Assembly: GCF_036785885.1 (NCBI RefSeq) | Contig: NC_092312.1 | Coordinates: 21,284,001 to 21,348,000 of the forward strand | DNA length: 64,000 nucleotides | Origin: Coffea arabica | Taxonomy: Eukaryota; Streptophyta; Magnoliopsida; Gentianales; Rubiaceae | Reading direction: 5' to 3' | In this document: positions 11,801 to 22,372 of the stretch, piece by piece | Position numbering within the stretch: position 1 is the first letter of the stretch | Layout: each line of letters starts with the position of its first letter | Made by a program: the position numbers and the translations under genes | Notes under the pieces: model-generated | What the model was told of the DNA's origin: nothing | Databases searched by the model: none | What the model saw: only the letters and a program-made list of their open reading frames with translations

Positions 11801-14139
11801 CTGTATTGAAAACGATTAATGATGAACTCTCAAGACAATCAAACTTGGTTAGCACTCTGATCAAGATCAAAATCATTTGCATGCTTTAAAACCAGCAGTA
11901 AAACAATAATGTACAAATCCAAACTATCATAGACACTTTTTAATTGCATTATGTCAAAAGAGGAGAGCAAGTTACCTAGGTTTATAAAAAACTGAAAAGA
12001 GAGTCCCGGTAGAAATGGCATGAGAAGCAGTAGCAAGCACACCGAGATGCATACTGTGACTGGATATAACAGAAGATGGCATATTGCTTTGTTGCCTCAT
12101 AAGTCTTCTTACTCCAACCCGAAGCTCTCCACTTTCTCCTCTGGAAAATTAATAAGAGAACACGCTATTCGTAAATGGACTAGATTTAAGCGAGGAAAAA
12201 AAAGGGCAATTTCAAGATAAGGTAAAACATACATCTATATGGTCATTTCTACTTGCCTTAGAAATATAAATGCATCCCCTGCAACTAATTTCTTTGCACT
12301 AACAAATACACTCCAGCCAGTTGTCAGCAAGTGACGCCTAGGTTGACCTGAAAGCAGCAAGATTGTAAGAACTCAAAACAAGATACTACTGAGCCCAAAC
12401 TCACAGAGAGCCTGAAGTATAAGAATCCCAAATTCATGTTACCACAAGCTGCGTAAACTCAAGTAACATTAGAGGCAAATGTCTCTATTATTGTTGGTCA
12501 CTAGAAGCTTTTTGAACAATTCAAGAGTTGTACTTTCCCATATTTAGCAGTGAATGGAACCCCAATCTAGGTTTGCAGTCCTCAATATCAAGAAATCAAA
12601 AGCATCCCAACCTCTAAATATATGCCTGAAATGCCATTCATTGCCATGAAGATCAGTCGCAACCAGTTCTTGCCAAGGCGGCTGCTGGGACATATCCTGC
12701 AAATGGATGATGCAAAAGCCACATTAGCATAAGCTAACATTTGTAGGAATCTGGAGCAGTGTATAAAAAGATCAATACCAGTGGAGGTAAACAATCATCT
12801 GCATGCCTCCGGAGAACAGAGAATCCACCATGTGTACTAGTATCAGAAGCTGTAAGGGTCTTGCAAAATGAATGGACAGTGCATCTCTGAGGTTCTGGCA
12901 GCGGTGGATCAGGACTTGTGACTTCACCTTGCTGTAACAAACAAGGAAACTTAAATAAAGCAAGCACAAGAACAAGGGAAAACGAAAATAGGTAGGAAAG
13001 CAATAAATGAGCAGGCAGGTTCTTGCACAATATGTTTAAGAAGACAATTAAGATCAATGAACAAGAGTTTTACTAAGAAAGCATACATCTAAGTCAGGTA
13101 GCAGAGTAATCTGTGCATAGACCTCATCCGTCTCCGCTTCAGCCTGCAATCCCAGCAGAAATATTCGAAAACTAAGTGAATCAAGTGAGAGCAAAAGTCT
13201 TTCTGATGTGCAGGCACACGGAGAAGGAAGTCCAATTACTGGCAAAGAAGATAATCCAGATAAACCTACCCGAAGATTAACATTCATAACTTTGCACAGA
13301 ATTTTAGGTGGCAAATTGAAAGAAGGAAGCTGATGATCTAGCCCCTGAAGAGTAGATGCTTCAAGCTGTAATACGAAACCACTTTATAAATAACTCCAGC
13401 TAAAATCAGTTCATTAATCAAGAGAAAATGACGCCAATTAAATTAAACGAACCATCCCTAGATTGACGAATATGCAACTTTTAGATATGTAAAGGGTCCA
13501 TAACACTGCACGAGGGGAAGATCTATGCATTTTCAAAAACTCAAAGGCTTCAATTGGACAGAAAAAAATGTATTAAGGCCATTAGAGGGGAATGGCAAGG
13601 GGTACATTTCAAAGATGAGAAAATGATAGTTTATTTAAACAGCAGCTGGATGATCAATACCGAACAAGAAGCAATGAAAAATGGCAGTCTTCCCCATACT
13701 CAAATTAAACTAAGCAAATGATTTGGAAATGAACATAAATAAATACTGCACAACATGGTGGAATAGAGAATACACAGAAAAAATATTTTAAGTGCAAATA
13801 GCTACTAAAAAGATTCATTTAACTCATCCTATCAAATTTGAATTTCAATGAAATAATGGAGGACGGTGAAATTTATGAAAACCAAAAAACCTGCTCCATG
13901 TGTCCCTGTGGAAAGTAATACACTCTTTCCCCTTCGCGAGGTACAGTAACTAGGGGTCCAGCACAAGCATGCCAAAGTTCCTTATACAGGGCATCATTAG
14001 GTGACCCTGTCACAGAAAGCATAAAATTGAAACCACCAGCACACATCAATTGTCTGCAAAATTTGCAAGAATTTAACATGAAAGAACTTAAACCTGGGTT
14101 AGGTCCTCCAGAAAAATGATTTGCAGCAATGTGTGCCAT
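8884..14139 (-). CDS. ARF1: Auxin response factor, ARF1 type (repressor class)
   Basis: This nuclear factor binds auxin-response elements and, in the ARF1 class, represses transcription. Coding exons in order: 14139-14094, 14006-13891, 13365-13270, 13143-13087, 12931-12779, 12696-12612, 12347-12257, 12140-11976, 11437-11318, 11202-11127, 10327-10162, 10076-9634, 9372-9182 and 9064-8884 (TAG). They sum to 1986 nt, 661 aa; Arabidopsis ARF1 is about 665. A dimerisation flank ([11 protein letters not shown]) precedes the B3 domain at about 122-224 with [19 protein letters not shown]. The ARF ancillary domain has [13 protein letters not shown] and QWDEPSS. The middle region has RLFGIEL at 459-465, resembling the RLFG-type motif of repressor ARFs. 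The C-terminal PB1 domain, from about residue 535, has KVHMQG and [14 protein letters not shown]. The start fits the [12 protein letters not shown] alignment and has G at +4. Confidence 0.96.
12141..12256 (-). other. GC-AG intron in the ARF B3 domain
   Basis: On the minus strand the exon ends TTTCTAAG and the intron begins GCAAGTAG; the acceptor is TTTTCCAG. Joining them gives [14 protein letters not shown], the conserved ARF sequence. The nearest GT (four bases inside) would shift the frame at LRVGVRR. AAG|GCAAGT is the textbook strong context for a GC donor. Confidence 0.9.
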
Positions 14140-14995
14140 AGGGATACCACTCAATCTACTAAATATTAACTACCTAAGGTTTGATTGCTCCCGACCAACC
14201 AAAACCTTATATATGACGGTCAAGTTTTGCAGCACTGAAGGAGCCAAGAGAAAAGAAAGAAGAAATTCATCAATAAAAAATCAACATAAAAAAAAACTAC
14301 ATAACTAGCCACTAGCAAATATATACAGAAACAAGGAAAGAAGTAAATTCTTTATATAGCTTCTGGTATTGTTCTCCTGATCTTAAATGCGGCAGAAGAA
14401 GGAATAGAAAGTAAACCCTTTATTCTACTGAAATCCAAAAGCAAGAATACGTGAATCACATGTAAAATTGAATGTTCAAATGCATGTTTGACCCTATTTA
14501 TCCTCCAATTCTGCAAAAATTTGCCATGTCAAGTCAACAAATTCTGTCTTTTACGTTTCCCAATGAATTCATCAATTTCTCAACACCGTCACCAGACACT
14601 CAACATCAGATCCATTTATCTCCAATGACTCCTAAACAGCCAAACCTCCTACACCATAACCCACCCACACCCCAAACTCACACACAGAGACACTGGAAGT
14701 AAACTAACTTTGATGGCTACTATAAATTCATTCATCCATGAACCATTCACAACATAGACATAAAACGTCGAATTAAAACTATTCATTTCTGCACAAACTC
14801 AAGATCCGAAGATCCGAGTGCTACAACAAAAAAACCACACATCCCCAAAAAAAAAATACAAAATTATATAGTACAATCAGCAAAATTTCCTACATGTACT
14901 TGCACAAGTTTAAGCCCGTGAGAACATCATAAAATAATTAGCACAAACAAAAACAAAAAAAGGAAATGAAAAAAGTTACCAAACATCTTGTTTAC

Positions 14996-15058
14996 CTATT
15001 TATTGACGAACTTTTTGGTCTTCAATATCCAAACCCGGAGAATCTCCGCCATTTCCAT
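14996..15058 (-). promoter_or_regulatory. Upstream ORF 3 in the ARF1 leader (20 codons)
   Basis: On the minus strand an ATG at 15058 opens MEMAEILRVWILKTKKFVNK and stops with TAG at 14996. That TAG is exactly the last three bases before the predicted leader-intron donor (AATAG|GTAAAC). A second in-frame AUG with G at +4 (AAATGG) lies two codons in. Confidence 0.4.
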
Positions 15059-15080
15059 ATTAAACAAATTCAATATCCTC

Positions 15081-15086
15081 TTACAT
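15081..15086 (-). promoter_or_regulatory. Minimal AUG-UAA upstream ORF in the ARF1 leader
   Basis: The plus strand TTACAT is ATGTAA on the minus strand, preceded by GGAAG: a start codon immediately followed by a stop. AUGUAA elements in plant leaders are known to stall ribosomes, best studied in the boron-responsive NIP5;1 mRNA. Here only the sequence is seen; its presence in the mRNA and any function are inferred. Confidence 0.4.
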
Positions 15087-15272
15087 CTTCCTTTTCCTAG
15101 GATTTCGCCAGCTTCAGCTTCTTCAGCTACTGCAGCTTCAACTAGATACTACTACTATTACTTTACTAGCTCCAGCTGCTCCCAAAAATTCGAATAAAAA
15201 TCAATTTTCCTCGGATTGATCGATCAATTTGTATCTAATAGCCAAAAATATCAGGATTTAATCCAACCACAA

Positions 15273-15320
15273 CTATAATAATTTATAGTAATATATAAGA
15301 GTAAAGATAGGGATATGCAT
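15273..15320 (-). promoter_or_regulatory. Upstream ORF 1 in the ARF1 leader (15 codons)
   Basis: On the minus strand an ATG at 15320 opens a frame MHIPIFTLIYYYKLL that stops at 15273. If the inferred transcription start is right, it is the first AUG in the leader. Its context (cucuAUGC) is weak. No conserved peptide is recognised. Confidence 0.35.
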
Positions 15321-15389
15321 AGAGAGAGAAAGAGAGAGAGGGTGTGATGGTCTTTGCCTGGTTGAAGCCGACAGTGCTTTTTCTCGCTT

Positions 15390-16686
15390 TCTCTCTCCAC
15401 AAACCATACATATATTTTTCCTGTATCGATAGGTTGTTTGCCCAAGTAAAAAAATTTTTTTTTTTTCTTTTTCCCCCCTTGGGTGGAAATGCTTTCCTTG
15501 GTCCCCGGTATATGGTTGAATGTACGGTCTGCGGCATACACATTAGTCATTACACAAGGGAAGTTGATACTATGCTATTAGTTCCAAAGAGATTAGACTC
15601 TTTTTTTCTTTTTTTTTTTTATGTCAACATCAGAAAGAAATTATTACGGTCCGTTTCTATTATTGTTATTTTTTAGAATTTTTGTAAAAAAAAAATTATG
15701 TGAAGTAAAAGAAGTGATTAGTAAATGGATTTACGATAACCCGTATAAAATTTTTTTTGAGAAAAAATGACATTCCAAAGTGTATGAGCTTTTACTTCTC
15801 TCTCTTTCTCTCCCTCTCTTTTTGTTTTTGCTTTTAAGTCACAACTGAAATTAATGGAGAATATTCCACAAAAAATTAGCTAAGCTGTTTACATCAATAA
15901 TAACAGCCATCAATCACCGCAATTTGACACTGTATTAGATAAACTCACTGAGGACGTGACGTGTTTTAATTAATTTGCCTGCATCTTAACGAAATTTTAT
16001 GACAAATTATTTTAAATATTTAAAATAACGAGTAGATTTAAGTGAGACGAATTTAAATATTAGATTCGATAACAAATAGTACGTTGTAGCTGAAACAGTA
16101 AGCAAATTCTCCCAAATTAGATTCTTGAAGATTAATGATTAAAGTCTCGAAGAAATCTCAATTTTCAATGAGAGAATGTCAATGAAACTGGGATTGACGT
16201 GGATTCTTAATCTCGATTTGACACAGGAAGGAAAATATTCAAGGATTTCAAGCAACATTTTCAGCAAACGAGATGAGATTTCTTGACAGCCGATGGTTAA
16301 AAGTTGGCGGACTTATTAGCCCTTGACCATGGTTAAAAGTTAACTCTCTCAAGTAGGACTACTCCGAATAGCGTGACAAACGGAGCCTTAGCAAGAAAGA
16401 TGGAGGGAGTAAAGAAACAGGAACAAAAAGCGTGTCCTAAAATTGGGTACAGGTTTCCTAAGCAGTGTCCACGCGCTTATTAAAAAAATTTCAACCCAAA
16501 AGCGGACAACCCCACGGGGAATAAGAAGAAATGGGGATTAACTATAAACTTAATTAATTAAGTAGCAGCAAGTAATTATTGCACTTGATGGTTTCAAGAA
16601 AATATAAAACTACTCTTTTTTAAGGAAAAGAGAGGCTACCGCCTAGGTATCTTTTTGTACAACAAGACTAACTTGCTTGCGATATA
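15390..16686. other. ARF1 upstream region, no gene seen
   Basis: Apart from the TATA-like site near 15410 and long poly-T/poly-A runs (15450-15475, 15600-15620), nothing specific is recognised. Open frames in 15251-15676 on both strands are low-complexity and driven by poly-A/poly-T runs. The distal part may contain ARF1 regulatory sequence. Confidence 0.5.
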
Positions 16687-17015
16687 CTCCCTCCGTCCCA
16701 CTTGAATAGTCTCGTTTTCCTTTTTCGTCTGTCCCAAATTATAGTCCACTTTCCAATTGAATAATGTAGTTGTATTTTACTTTTCCTAAAATACCCTTAT
16801 TTAATGTAAGTTATTATTACTATAAACCTACCCCATTTAATGAGAGTTGATTCTTTTTTTACCATCAATTCAAGTTCTCATAAAGTTGTACCATATTTAA
16901 TGTGAGGGTATTTTAGGAAAATAGTAATCTAAATTTACTTTTCCAACAAAGTTAACTACTTTTTCTTAAACTGTGTGAAAAAAGAAACGAGACTATCAAA
17001 GTGGGACGGAGGGAG
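16687..17015. mobile_element. Stowaway-like (Tc1/mariner) MITE, copy 1
   Basis: Terminal inverted repeats start CTCCCTCCGTCCCACTTGAA and end with its near complement CAAAGTGGGACGGAGGGAG. TA dinucleotides flank both ends (16685-16686, 17016-17017). The interior has the family landmarks TCTGTCCCAAATTATAGTCC, AAAATACCCTTATT and AGGGTATTTTAGGAAAAT. Length is 329 bp and there are no ORFs. Confidence 0.92.
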
Positions 17016-17512
17016 TATATATATTTTTTTTGGGTGTGTTGTGATTAACATGGTTTTATTAGTGGAATGGATGTCATTAATGGAATTTCAGTTTACTTTA
17101 CTGCTTTGGCCCTGACTTTTCATTTTCAAAGTGGCTTTGATTGTGTGGGCAAAAGTAGTCAACTTGACCTCTTGAATATAAATTTTTAGCCCATTATATT
17201 AGTGGTAATACTGATGGATTGCCGAGTATAGTTGTTGACCCAGATGAACTTCAGATATTCTGAAAAAAGGAATGAAAAACCCATGTAAGTAAAGAAAACT
17301 ACATGAACAATAGAAATCATAATACAAAGTTTTTTTTTTTTTTTTTTGCACGGAGAACAAATAAACAAATTGATTTCACTTGAGTCAAATGATATGTCTA
17401 GAGTAATTGAACTTTTATTTAGTAGCTAATTGGATTTAATGAGGTATGACAAGCATCTCAATAAGATTTACACTGGTTTAATAACTACTCGTTTTTACCT
17501 TTCAACAAATTA

Positions 17513-17895
17513 GGCCTGTTTGAATTGCATTTTTTGCATAAAAAATGTTGTGGGTTTTCATAAAAATATTTTTCAGTCACTTTTTTACCATCATACGTTG
17601 CATTTTTAAAAAGAATGTCACACTACGGCCTTGTTCTTGATTGCATTAGAATTTATTAAATTTGATGATAGAGAATAATCATTATCAGTAACAAACTACT
17701 TTTTGGGTGATTATAAATTTTAACTTTTTTTTTGTCATTAGCATATATATAATCATATTAAAAAAAGCAACTGAGAACATGGCAAATATAGATTATCGAA
17801 AATCATAATCTATAATCAATTAAAATAGTCAGCTGAGAACAAGCCATATATTTTTTTAACAAAATATCTCAAAAAATTGTAATCTAAACAGGCTC
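17513..17895. mobile_element. hAT-like MITE interrupted by a second element
   Basis: The ends are GGCCTGTTTGAATTGCAT on the left and GTAATCTAAACAGGCTC on the right, with family landmarks TTTTTCAGTCACTTTTTTACC inside the left part. The same family recurs at 18983, 19169 and 42815. A different inverted-repeat element (17637-17845) sits inside it. Confidence 0.65.
17637..17845. mobile_element. MITE nested inside the 17.5-kb MITE
   Basis: It starts GGCCTTGTTCTTGATTGC and ends AGCTGAGAACAAGCC, whose reverse complement begins GGCTTGTTCT. Length is 209 bp, AT-rich, non-coding. No clean 8-bp target duplication is visible. Confidence 0.55.
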
Positions 17896-17899
17896 TTTG

Positions 17900-18982
17900 T
17901 GTTTAAATTACAAAAGAAATACATTACGTCCAACCTTATAAAGGATTTGTCACAAAACAAATAAAAAGTCATATAAGAATAAAAAGGCATTAAAAAAAAT
18001 GGTCATTTCACAGTTTAACTCATTCGTTCCCCTCACTGTGAGATGAGTGATGCAGTGGTAGTATGTAACCTCCACTTATGTCATTTCGAGTACCATTAAA
18101 GCATTTACATTCTAGCATTTCTACCCTTCTATTTTTCACCCCATCCTAGGACTAATGGAAAACCCCTCATATTTTCCCAAAAAAAAAAAAAAAAAAACCG
18201 CCTCATATGTACCGAAAGTGGCTAAAAAAGAGTAAGAGACAAGTTCTTGTGGCAACTATTATCCCCACAAAAAAAAAAAAAAAAAAGAGGTTGAGTAAAA
18301 ATAAAAATAAAAAGGAGAAAAAAGAATAAATGAATTAAACTATTATGGCCAATGTAAAGCGTGAGAAGGACAGTTGGAGGCAATTATTGCTGCATATGCT
18401 GACAACTTGACTTGGGGATGACACATGGTGATACGGCATTTAAACTCAGATGAGAGATTTGATTGGCCAATAGGGATTTTGAGGGCGCTGCTTGCTTGGT
18501 ATTGATCAGAACACTAGAGTCCACACGTTGCCTGGTTACTTTTGGAGGGTAGCCTCAGCCCGCTAACATTTTGGTTGCTTGCCTAGTTTTGAAGCATGTA
18601 GACTATCCCCAACTGCACCAACACGAACGCACATATAGGTAGTAGAAAAACGCTGCTCTTTCTGGTTTGCATCCCAAGGAGGTTTGTTTGGTAATTTTGC
18701 CTTGCACCAAGCAGGCAAAGTAACTACTGACTTGTCTGAACCAACTGCTCTGCTCTTGCAGCAGTTGATTAGTAACAGATTGAATGTAAATTAAGGAATC
18801 AAATTCGTTGGTCTATATTCTAATATTAAGAATTTTCTGAAATATTCGGGTGCCTTTGAACTCGTGGTGGTTCAATCCCGCCGAGTCACTTCTTGACCCA
18901 TTTCAATCCCTTTCCTTCTAATATAGAGTAACAGTAGGTAGGTGTAATACAGAATTTATCGTGTTCGACAAAAAAAAAAAAC
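17900..18982. other. Intergenic, no gene seen
   Basis: The stretch holds poly-A runs at about 18180-18197 and 18270-18287. The part at 18604-18711 is duplicated at 19087-19168. A T-arm-like stretch near 18870 does not extend to a tRNA. Nothing else is recognised. Confidence 0.5.
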
Positions 18983-19168
18983 TAACTTGTTTGGATTGCC
19001 ATTTTTTCCTGAAAAGATTTAAGTTTGCATGAATATATTTCTCAATCACTTTTTTTTTTATCTCACATACATCAAATCGCTGTAGATAATCCCCGACTTC
19101 ACCAACAGGAAACATAACTTGTTTGGTTTGCATCCCAAGAAGGTCTGTTTGGTAATTTTGCGTTGCAC
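18604..19168 (+). repeat. Local direct duplication of host sequence (18604-18711 and 19087-19168)
   Basis: The blocks TTTGCATCCCAAGGAGG / TTTGCATCCCAAGAAGG and TTTGGTAATTTTGCCTTGCAC / TTTGGTAATTTTGCGTTGCAC occur about 475 bp apart. They are preceded in both copies by ATCCCCAACTGCACCAACA-like sequence. The second copy lies between two MITEs of one family. Confidence 0.7.
18983..19086. mobile_element. Truncated MITE of the 17.5-kb family
   Basis: The left end ACTTGTTTGGATTGCCATTT and the interior TTCTCAATCACTTTTTTTTT and ATCAAATCGCTGTAG are present. It lacks the matching right end (…GCAATCCAAATA) and breaks off into the duplicated host segment at about 19087. Confidence 0.55.
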
Positions 19169-19305
19169 GGATTGCCATTTTTCCCATAGAAAAAAAATTT
19201 GTAATTTCCGTGACTATATTTTTCAATCAATTTTTAATGTAACACACGTCAAATCGTTGTAGTATATCTTTCAACAAAAATTACATAAAATAGCAATCCA
19301 AATAG
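19169..19305. mobile_element. Short hAT-like MITE, complete copy of the 17.5-kb family
   Basis: Inverted ends are GGATTGCCATTTTTCCCAT and AAATAGCAATCCAAATAGG. Interior landmarks TTTTTCAATCAATTTTTAA and GTCAAATCGTTGTAGTA match the copies at 17.5 and 18.98 kb. Confidence 0.7.
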
Positions 19306-21059
19306 GAACAAATTGGCTATCCAATCGTATAGGTTGTCAAAGTACACCAATTGATTTTTATCAATTATTTTCTCAGCAAGTTAAAAATAACCATTCTTCT
19401 AACAAATTGAATATTTTTTCTTTCATCCTGAGTTTTGTCGTTAACTTTTTCCTTTTTCAATTTAGTTGTATTTACTCATAGATGCATGTTCACTATTATA
19501 GCTTGTGCCCACATAAAGCTGTCATGATTCTCACACAGATGTCGACGAAGGCACAATTATTAACGACAAAATGTTGCAACGCTTAAATATAATTACAGTA
19601 GTGTAGAAAGAAAAGTTATTTTATAAATGAAAACATTAGAGTAAATTGCTGAAGTGGATTTATCCAAATCAGAATTTAACCAGCAAGCTCAGTAAAACAT
19701 TAGAATTGAAAGTGTAATATTCTTCATAATTAAGTCTTTAACTCGTTCCATCCAACTAAATCTTAAGCTTGGAATAAACAAAAATGATCTTTCTTTACAT
19801 TATTGAAAGTGTAAAAAACTACACACGACCACAGGTCCTTTTGGTTTCTTTGGAGAAGGAATGAAAGATGATAGCACCATGCATGCAGGTGCTACTGCTG
19901 ACTAATTTATAGAGATCTGGCATTGTTCTGCAGTCAAGCGTAGTTACCTGTACACAAATTTGTCTCCATATTTGCAAGGCCGTCAAGTTTGACTCTGGTT
20001 TAGGATTTGCTTCCACATTGCTTGGTCGATATATTCATGATTGTATCACTTGCTTTTCCAACTTTCTTGAAAAGATTCAAGAAGAGAATGAGTTTGTAGG
20101 AGGTAAGGAAGGGTCCTCCATCTCATCTGCTTGTCCGCCTATGTGTCTGTCTTTGAATTCATAAGTTCTGAGCCAAAAAAAGAGAGGGAATTGTATTTGG
20201 ATGCGGTGAGGATCCCCTTCCATACTAATTAACCCGTGCAGAAATTGTAGTAATTCATTTTTCCCCCGGCCAAATCAACATATTATAAGCACAAGGGACA
20301 AAAACATAAGGAAAAAATCATCAAGAACTGTTTTGATAAGGCATGTCTTTCTACCTTCTGGCCAGGTGAATGAACACTTTGTTGATGTTCATTCTTCTGA
20401 AGTATCAAAAGCACAATGATGAATGAGCTGCCTGAGGGTGTCTCAAGTTGAGATGCTAGCTAGTAAGGTTGCCCGTCAAATCCCAGCCTAGTCGTCTTGG
20501 ATGATTCCCTTGCCTTTTTTACATCATTCAGAACCCCTTTTGCCGCAACACTCGAATGTCAGGAAGATGATAGAACATGGCATCAAAGAGTCCTGGAAAC
20601 AAGAAACTTCCCATAGGACGAATTGATGGGCCCTTGTCTCGTTAGCATTTATCCTCTTGGAATAATGACGGGCTTCCGGTACAAAGCTCCCTCAAGAAAA
20701 TTGGCCAAGGAAATAGGAAATATGATGGCATTTGCGGGTGGCAAGATTTTGCTCAAGCCCCCGATCTATCAGGAGATTTTTGTTTCTGTCGGTGAAAGAC
20801 GTGAAGGTTTTTTTTGGTGGTCGATGTGATCGGTAGAACTAGGGGGCAAAGGCATGTTCTTGCCCACTGCGCTTCTGGTAAGACCGTAAGAGTAGTAGTT
20901 TTGGCTGTATGATGAAATATCTAAAAAATATGCAGTTGTCCGCAATAGAAATCAACTTAGGGGTTAAAAGATTGTTTAGTTTGTACCAGAAAAATAACGA
21001 AAGAAGGACAAATGCAATGTCAACAACGTTGGTTTGAAAACCAATTTTACGGAACATAA
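19306..21059. other. Intergenic, no convincing gene
   Basis: Two short frames (19819-20016 minus; 20623-20829 plus, starting with GTG) show no recognisable protein, start context or splice partner. Nothing else is identified. Confidence 0.5.
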
Positions 21060-22013
21060 GCCTCTATCATTCTTCAGAAAAAAGATAAACTATAAAATTC
21101 TACCCTGTGAAAGTGAGAGTTGGGGTATAATCGAGTTGCTACTCGAGATTGACTCAAGTTAAAATACTTAAATTCGAGTTCGAGTTCGAATTTAAAATTC
21201 GAGTTCGATAAAATTCGAGTTTGAGCTCGAGTTTTAAAATACTTGTCGAGTTTGAGTTTGACTTTTAAAATACTTGTCGAGTTCTTGAAAGCCTAATTCG
21301 AGCTCAAACTCGATTTTATTTTGCATTAGCTTGAGTCCATACTCAACGAGTTCAATCAACTTATTTCGAGTTCAATCAAGTTTAATAGAACCTAATCAAG
21401 TTTAAGGAAATTTATATTTTAAATAATTTAAAACAAGGGACAAAATAGACACTTCAAACTAATACATAAAAATAAATTAAAAAAAAATGTGAAGCTCGAT
21501 AGAGTTTGATTAAATTCGACGAGCTTTCAAACTTCACATATTAAATTTGAACTTGACTCGTCAAGTAATTCGAGCTGCTTGAACTCAATCAATGTGAGTT
21601 CAAACTCGAGTATTAACCGAGCAAACTCATGAGTTACTTAATTTTATAAAACACAAACCGCCATCATGCTTCAGAAAAAAGATAAATTATGAAGTTCAAA
21701 CATGTGAAAGGTGAGAGTTAGGATGTAATTGAGTCAAGATCGAGCAGTGCATTATTCGAGTTGGACTTGAGTTAAAAAATTTGCACTCAAGTTCGAGCTT
21801 GTCGAACTCTTGCAACTCTAGTTCAACTTCGACTCCGAGTTCAATTTTATTTTGTATTAGTTCGAACTCATGCTCAACAAGCACAATTGAGCTTATTTTG
21901 AGCTCAATTAAGTTTAATCAAGCCTAATTGAGTTTAAGAAATATAAATTTATATTTTATATAATTTTGAACAAGGGATAAAATAGACACTTCATACTAAT
22001 AAATAAATAAATA
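21060..22013 (+). repeat. Tandem duplication of a CGAGTT-rich segment
   Basis: Copy A starts at about 21060 and copy B at about 21658. Both open with ATCAT(G/T)CTTCAGAAAAAAG and pass through GTGAAAGTGAGAGTT-like sequence. A stretch of degenerate GAGTTCGA/TCGAGCTC units follows, and both close with GGACAAAATAGACACTTCA (21439 and about 21976). The CGAGTT units themselves form many small direct and inverted repeats. No ORF is credible in either copy. Confidence 0.75.
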
Positions 22014-22372
22014 CTAAATAATAAAAAATATACGTGTGTGTAAGAGAGAGAGATTAATATGGGCTAAACTGGAGGATACATTACGATAAGCCCAAAAGTG
22101 ACCCGTATATTTAAAAAAAAAAAAAGGAAGAAAAAGAAGAAACTGTAAAAGGAGCAAATGCAAACGATGTAGCTGAAAAATTCTGGTCCTTATAGGCTTT
22201 AGCAAAGGCGCCTTGATAATCCAGTTCAAACTTGCAGGTTGCAGATACTCTTCGCAAGCGTTAGACACTGGGAATTTATAGAGGGAGGAAGATTGATTGA
22301 AGACGTAGGACTAGAGGAACGAGAGGAATCTCAGTTGCGCATTTAAATTTTGATTATTTGTATTAGCAAACA
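22014..22372 (+). promoter_or_regulatory. MAD1 upstream region
   Basis: This 360-bp stretch separates the tandem repeat from the MAD1 start and should hold its promoter and leader. No canonical TATA box stands out; a weak AATTTATAGAGG lies near 22271. It has no long ORF on the plus strand. Confidence 0.5.

Larger units (their letters stand above)
14140..15385 (-). promoter_or_regulatory. Inferred ARF1 5' leader with an 822-bp leader intron
   Basis: I infer a leader exon from about 15385 to 14996, a donor AATAG|GTAAAC at 14996/14995, an acceptor AACCTTAG just before 14173, and a short second leader exon 14173-14140. A TATA-like AAATATATG on the minus strand near 15405-15418 would place the start near 15380. 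A CT-rich tract (about 15321-15345 on the minus strand) follows. The leader holds three upstream ORFs. No transcript evidence is available, so the start site and intron are predictions. Position 14991 also offers a weaker donor (TTTG|GTAACT). Confidence 0.5.

Noticed and set aside
13873-14154. ARF start placed five codons upstream at MSGIPMAH, with read-through of the first intron
   Set aside because: The upstream codon is not ATG, and the intron between 14094 and 14006 must be removed to join PNPG to [10 protein letters not shown].
15251-15676. Open frames of 86-110 codons on both strands
   Set aside because: Driven by CT repeats and poly-A/poly-T; they lie in the inferred ARF leader and promoter and match nothing.
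18855-18900. Possible tRNA: GGTGG-TTCAATC-CCGCC resembles a T arm
   Set aside because: No matching acceptor stem, D arm or anticodon arm upstream; at most a decayed fragment.
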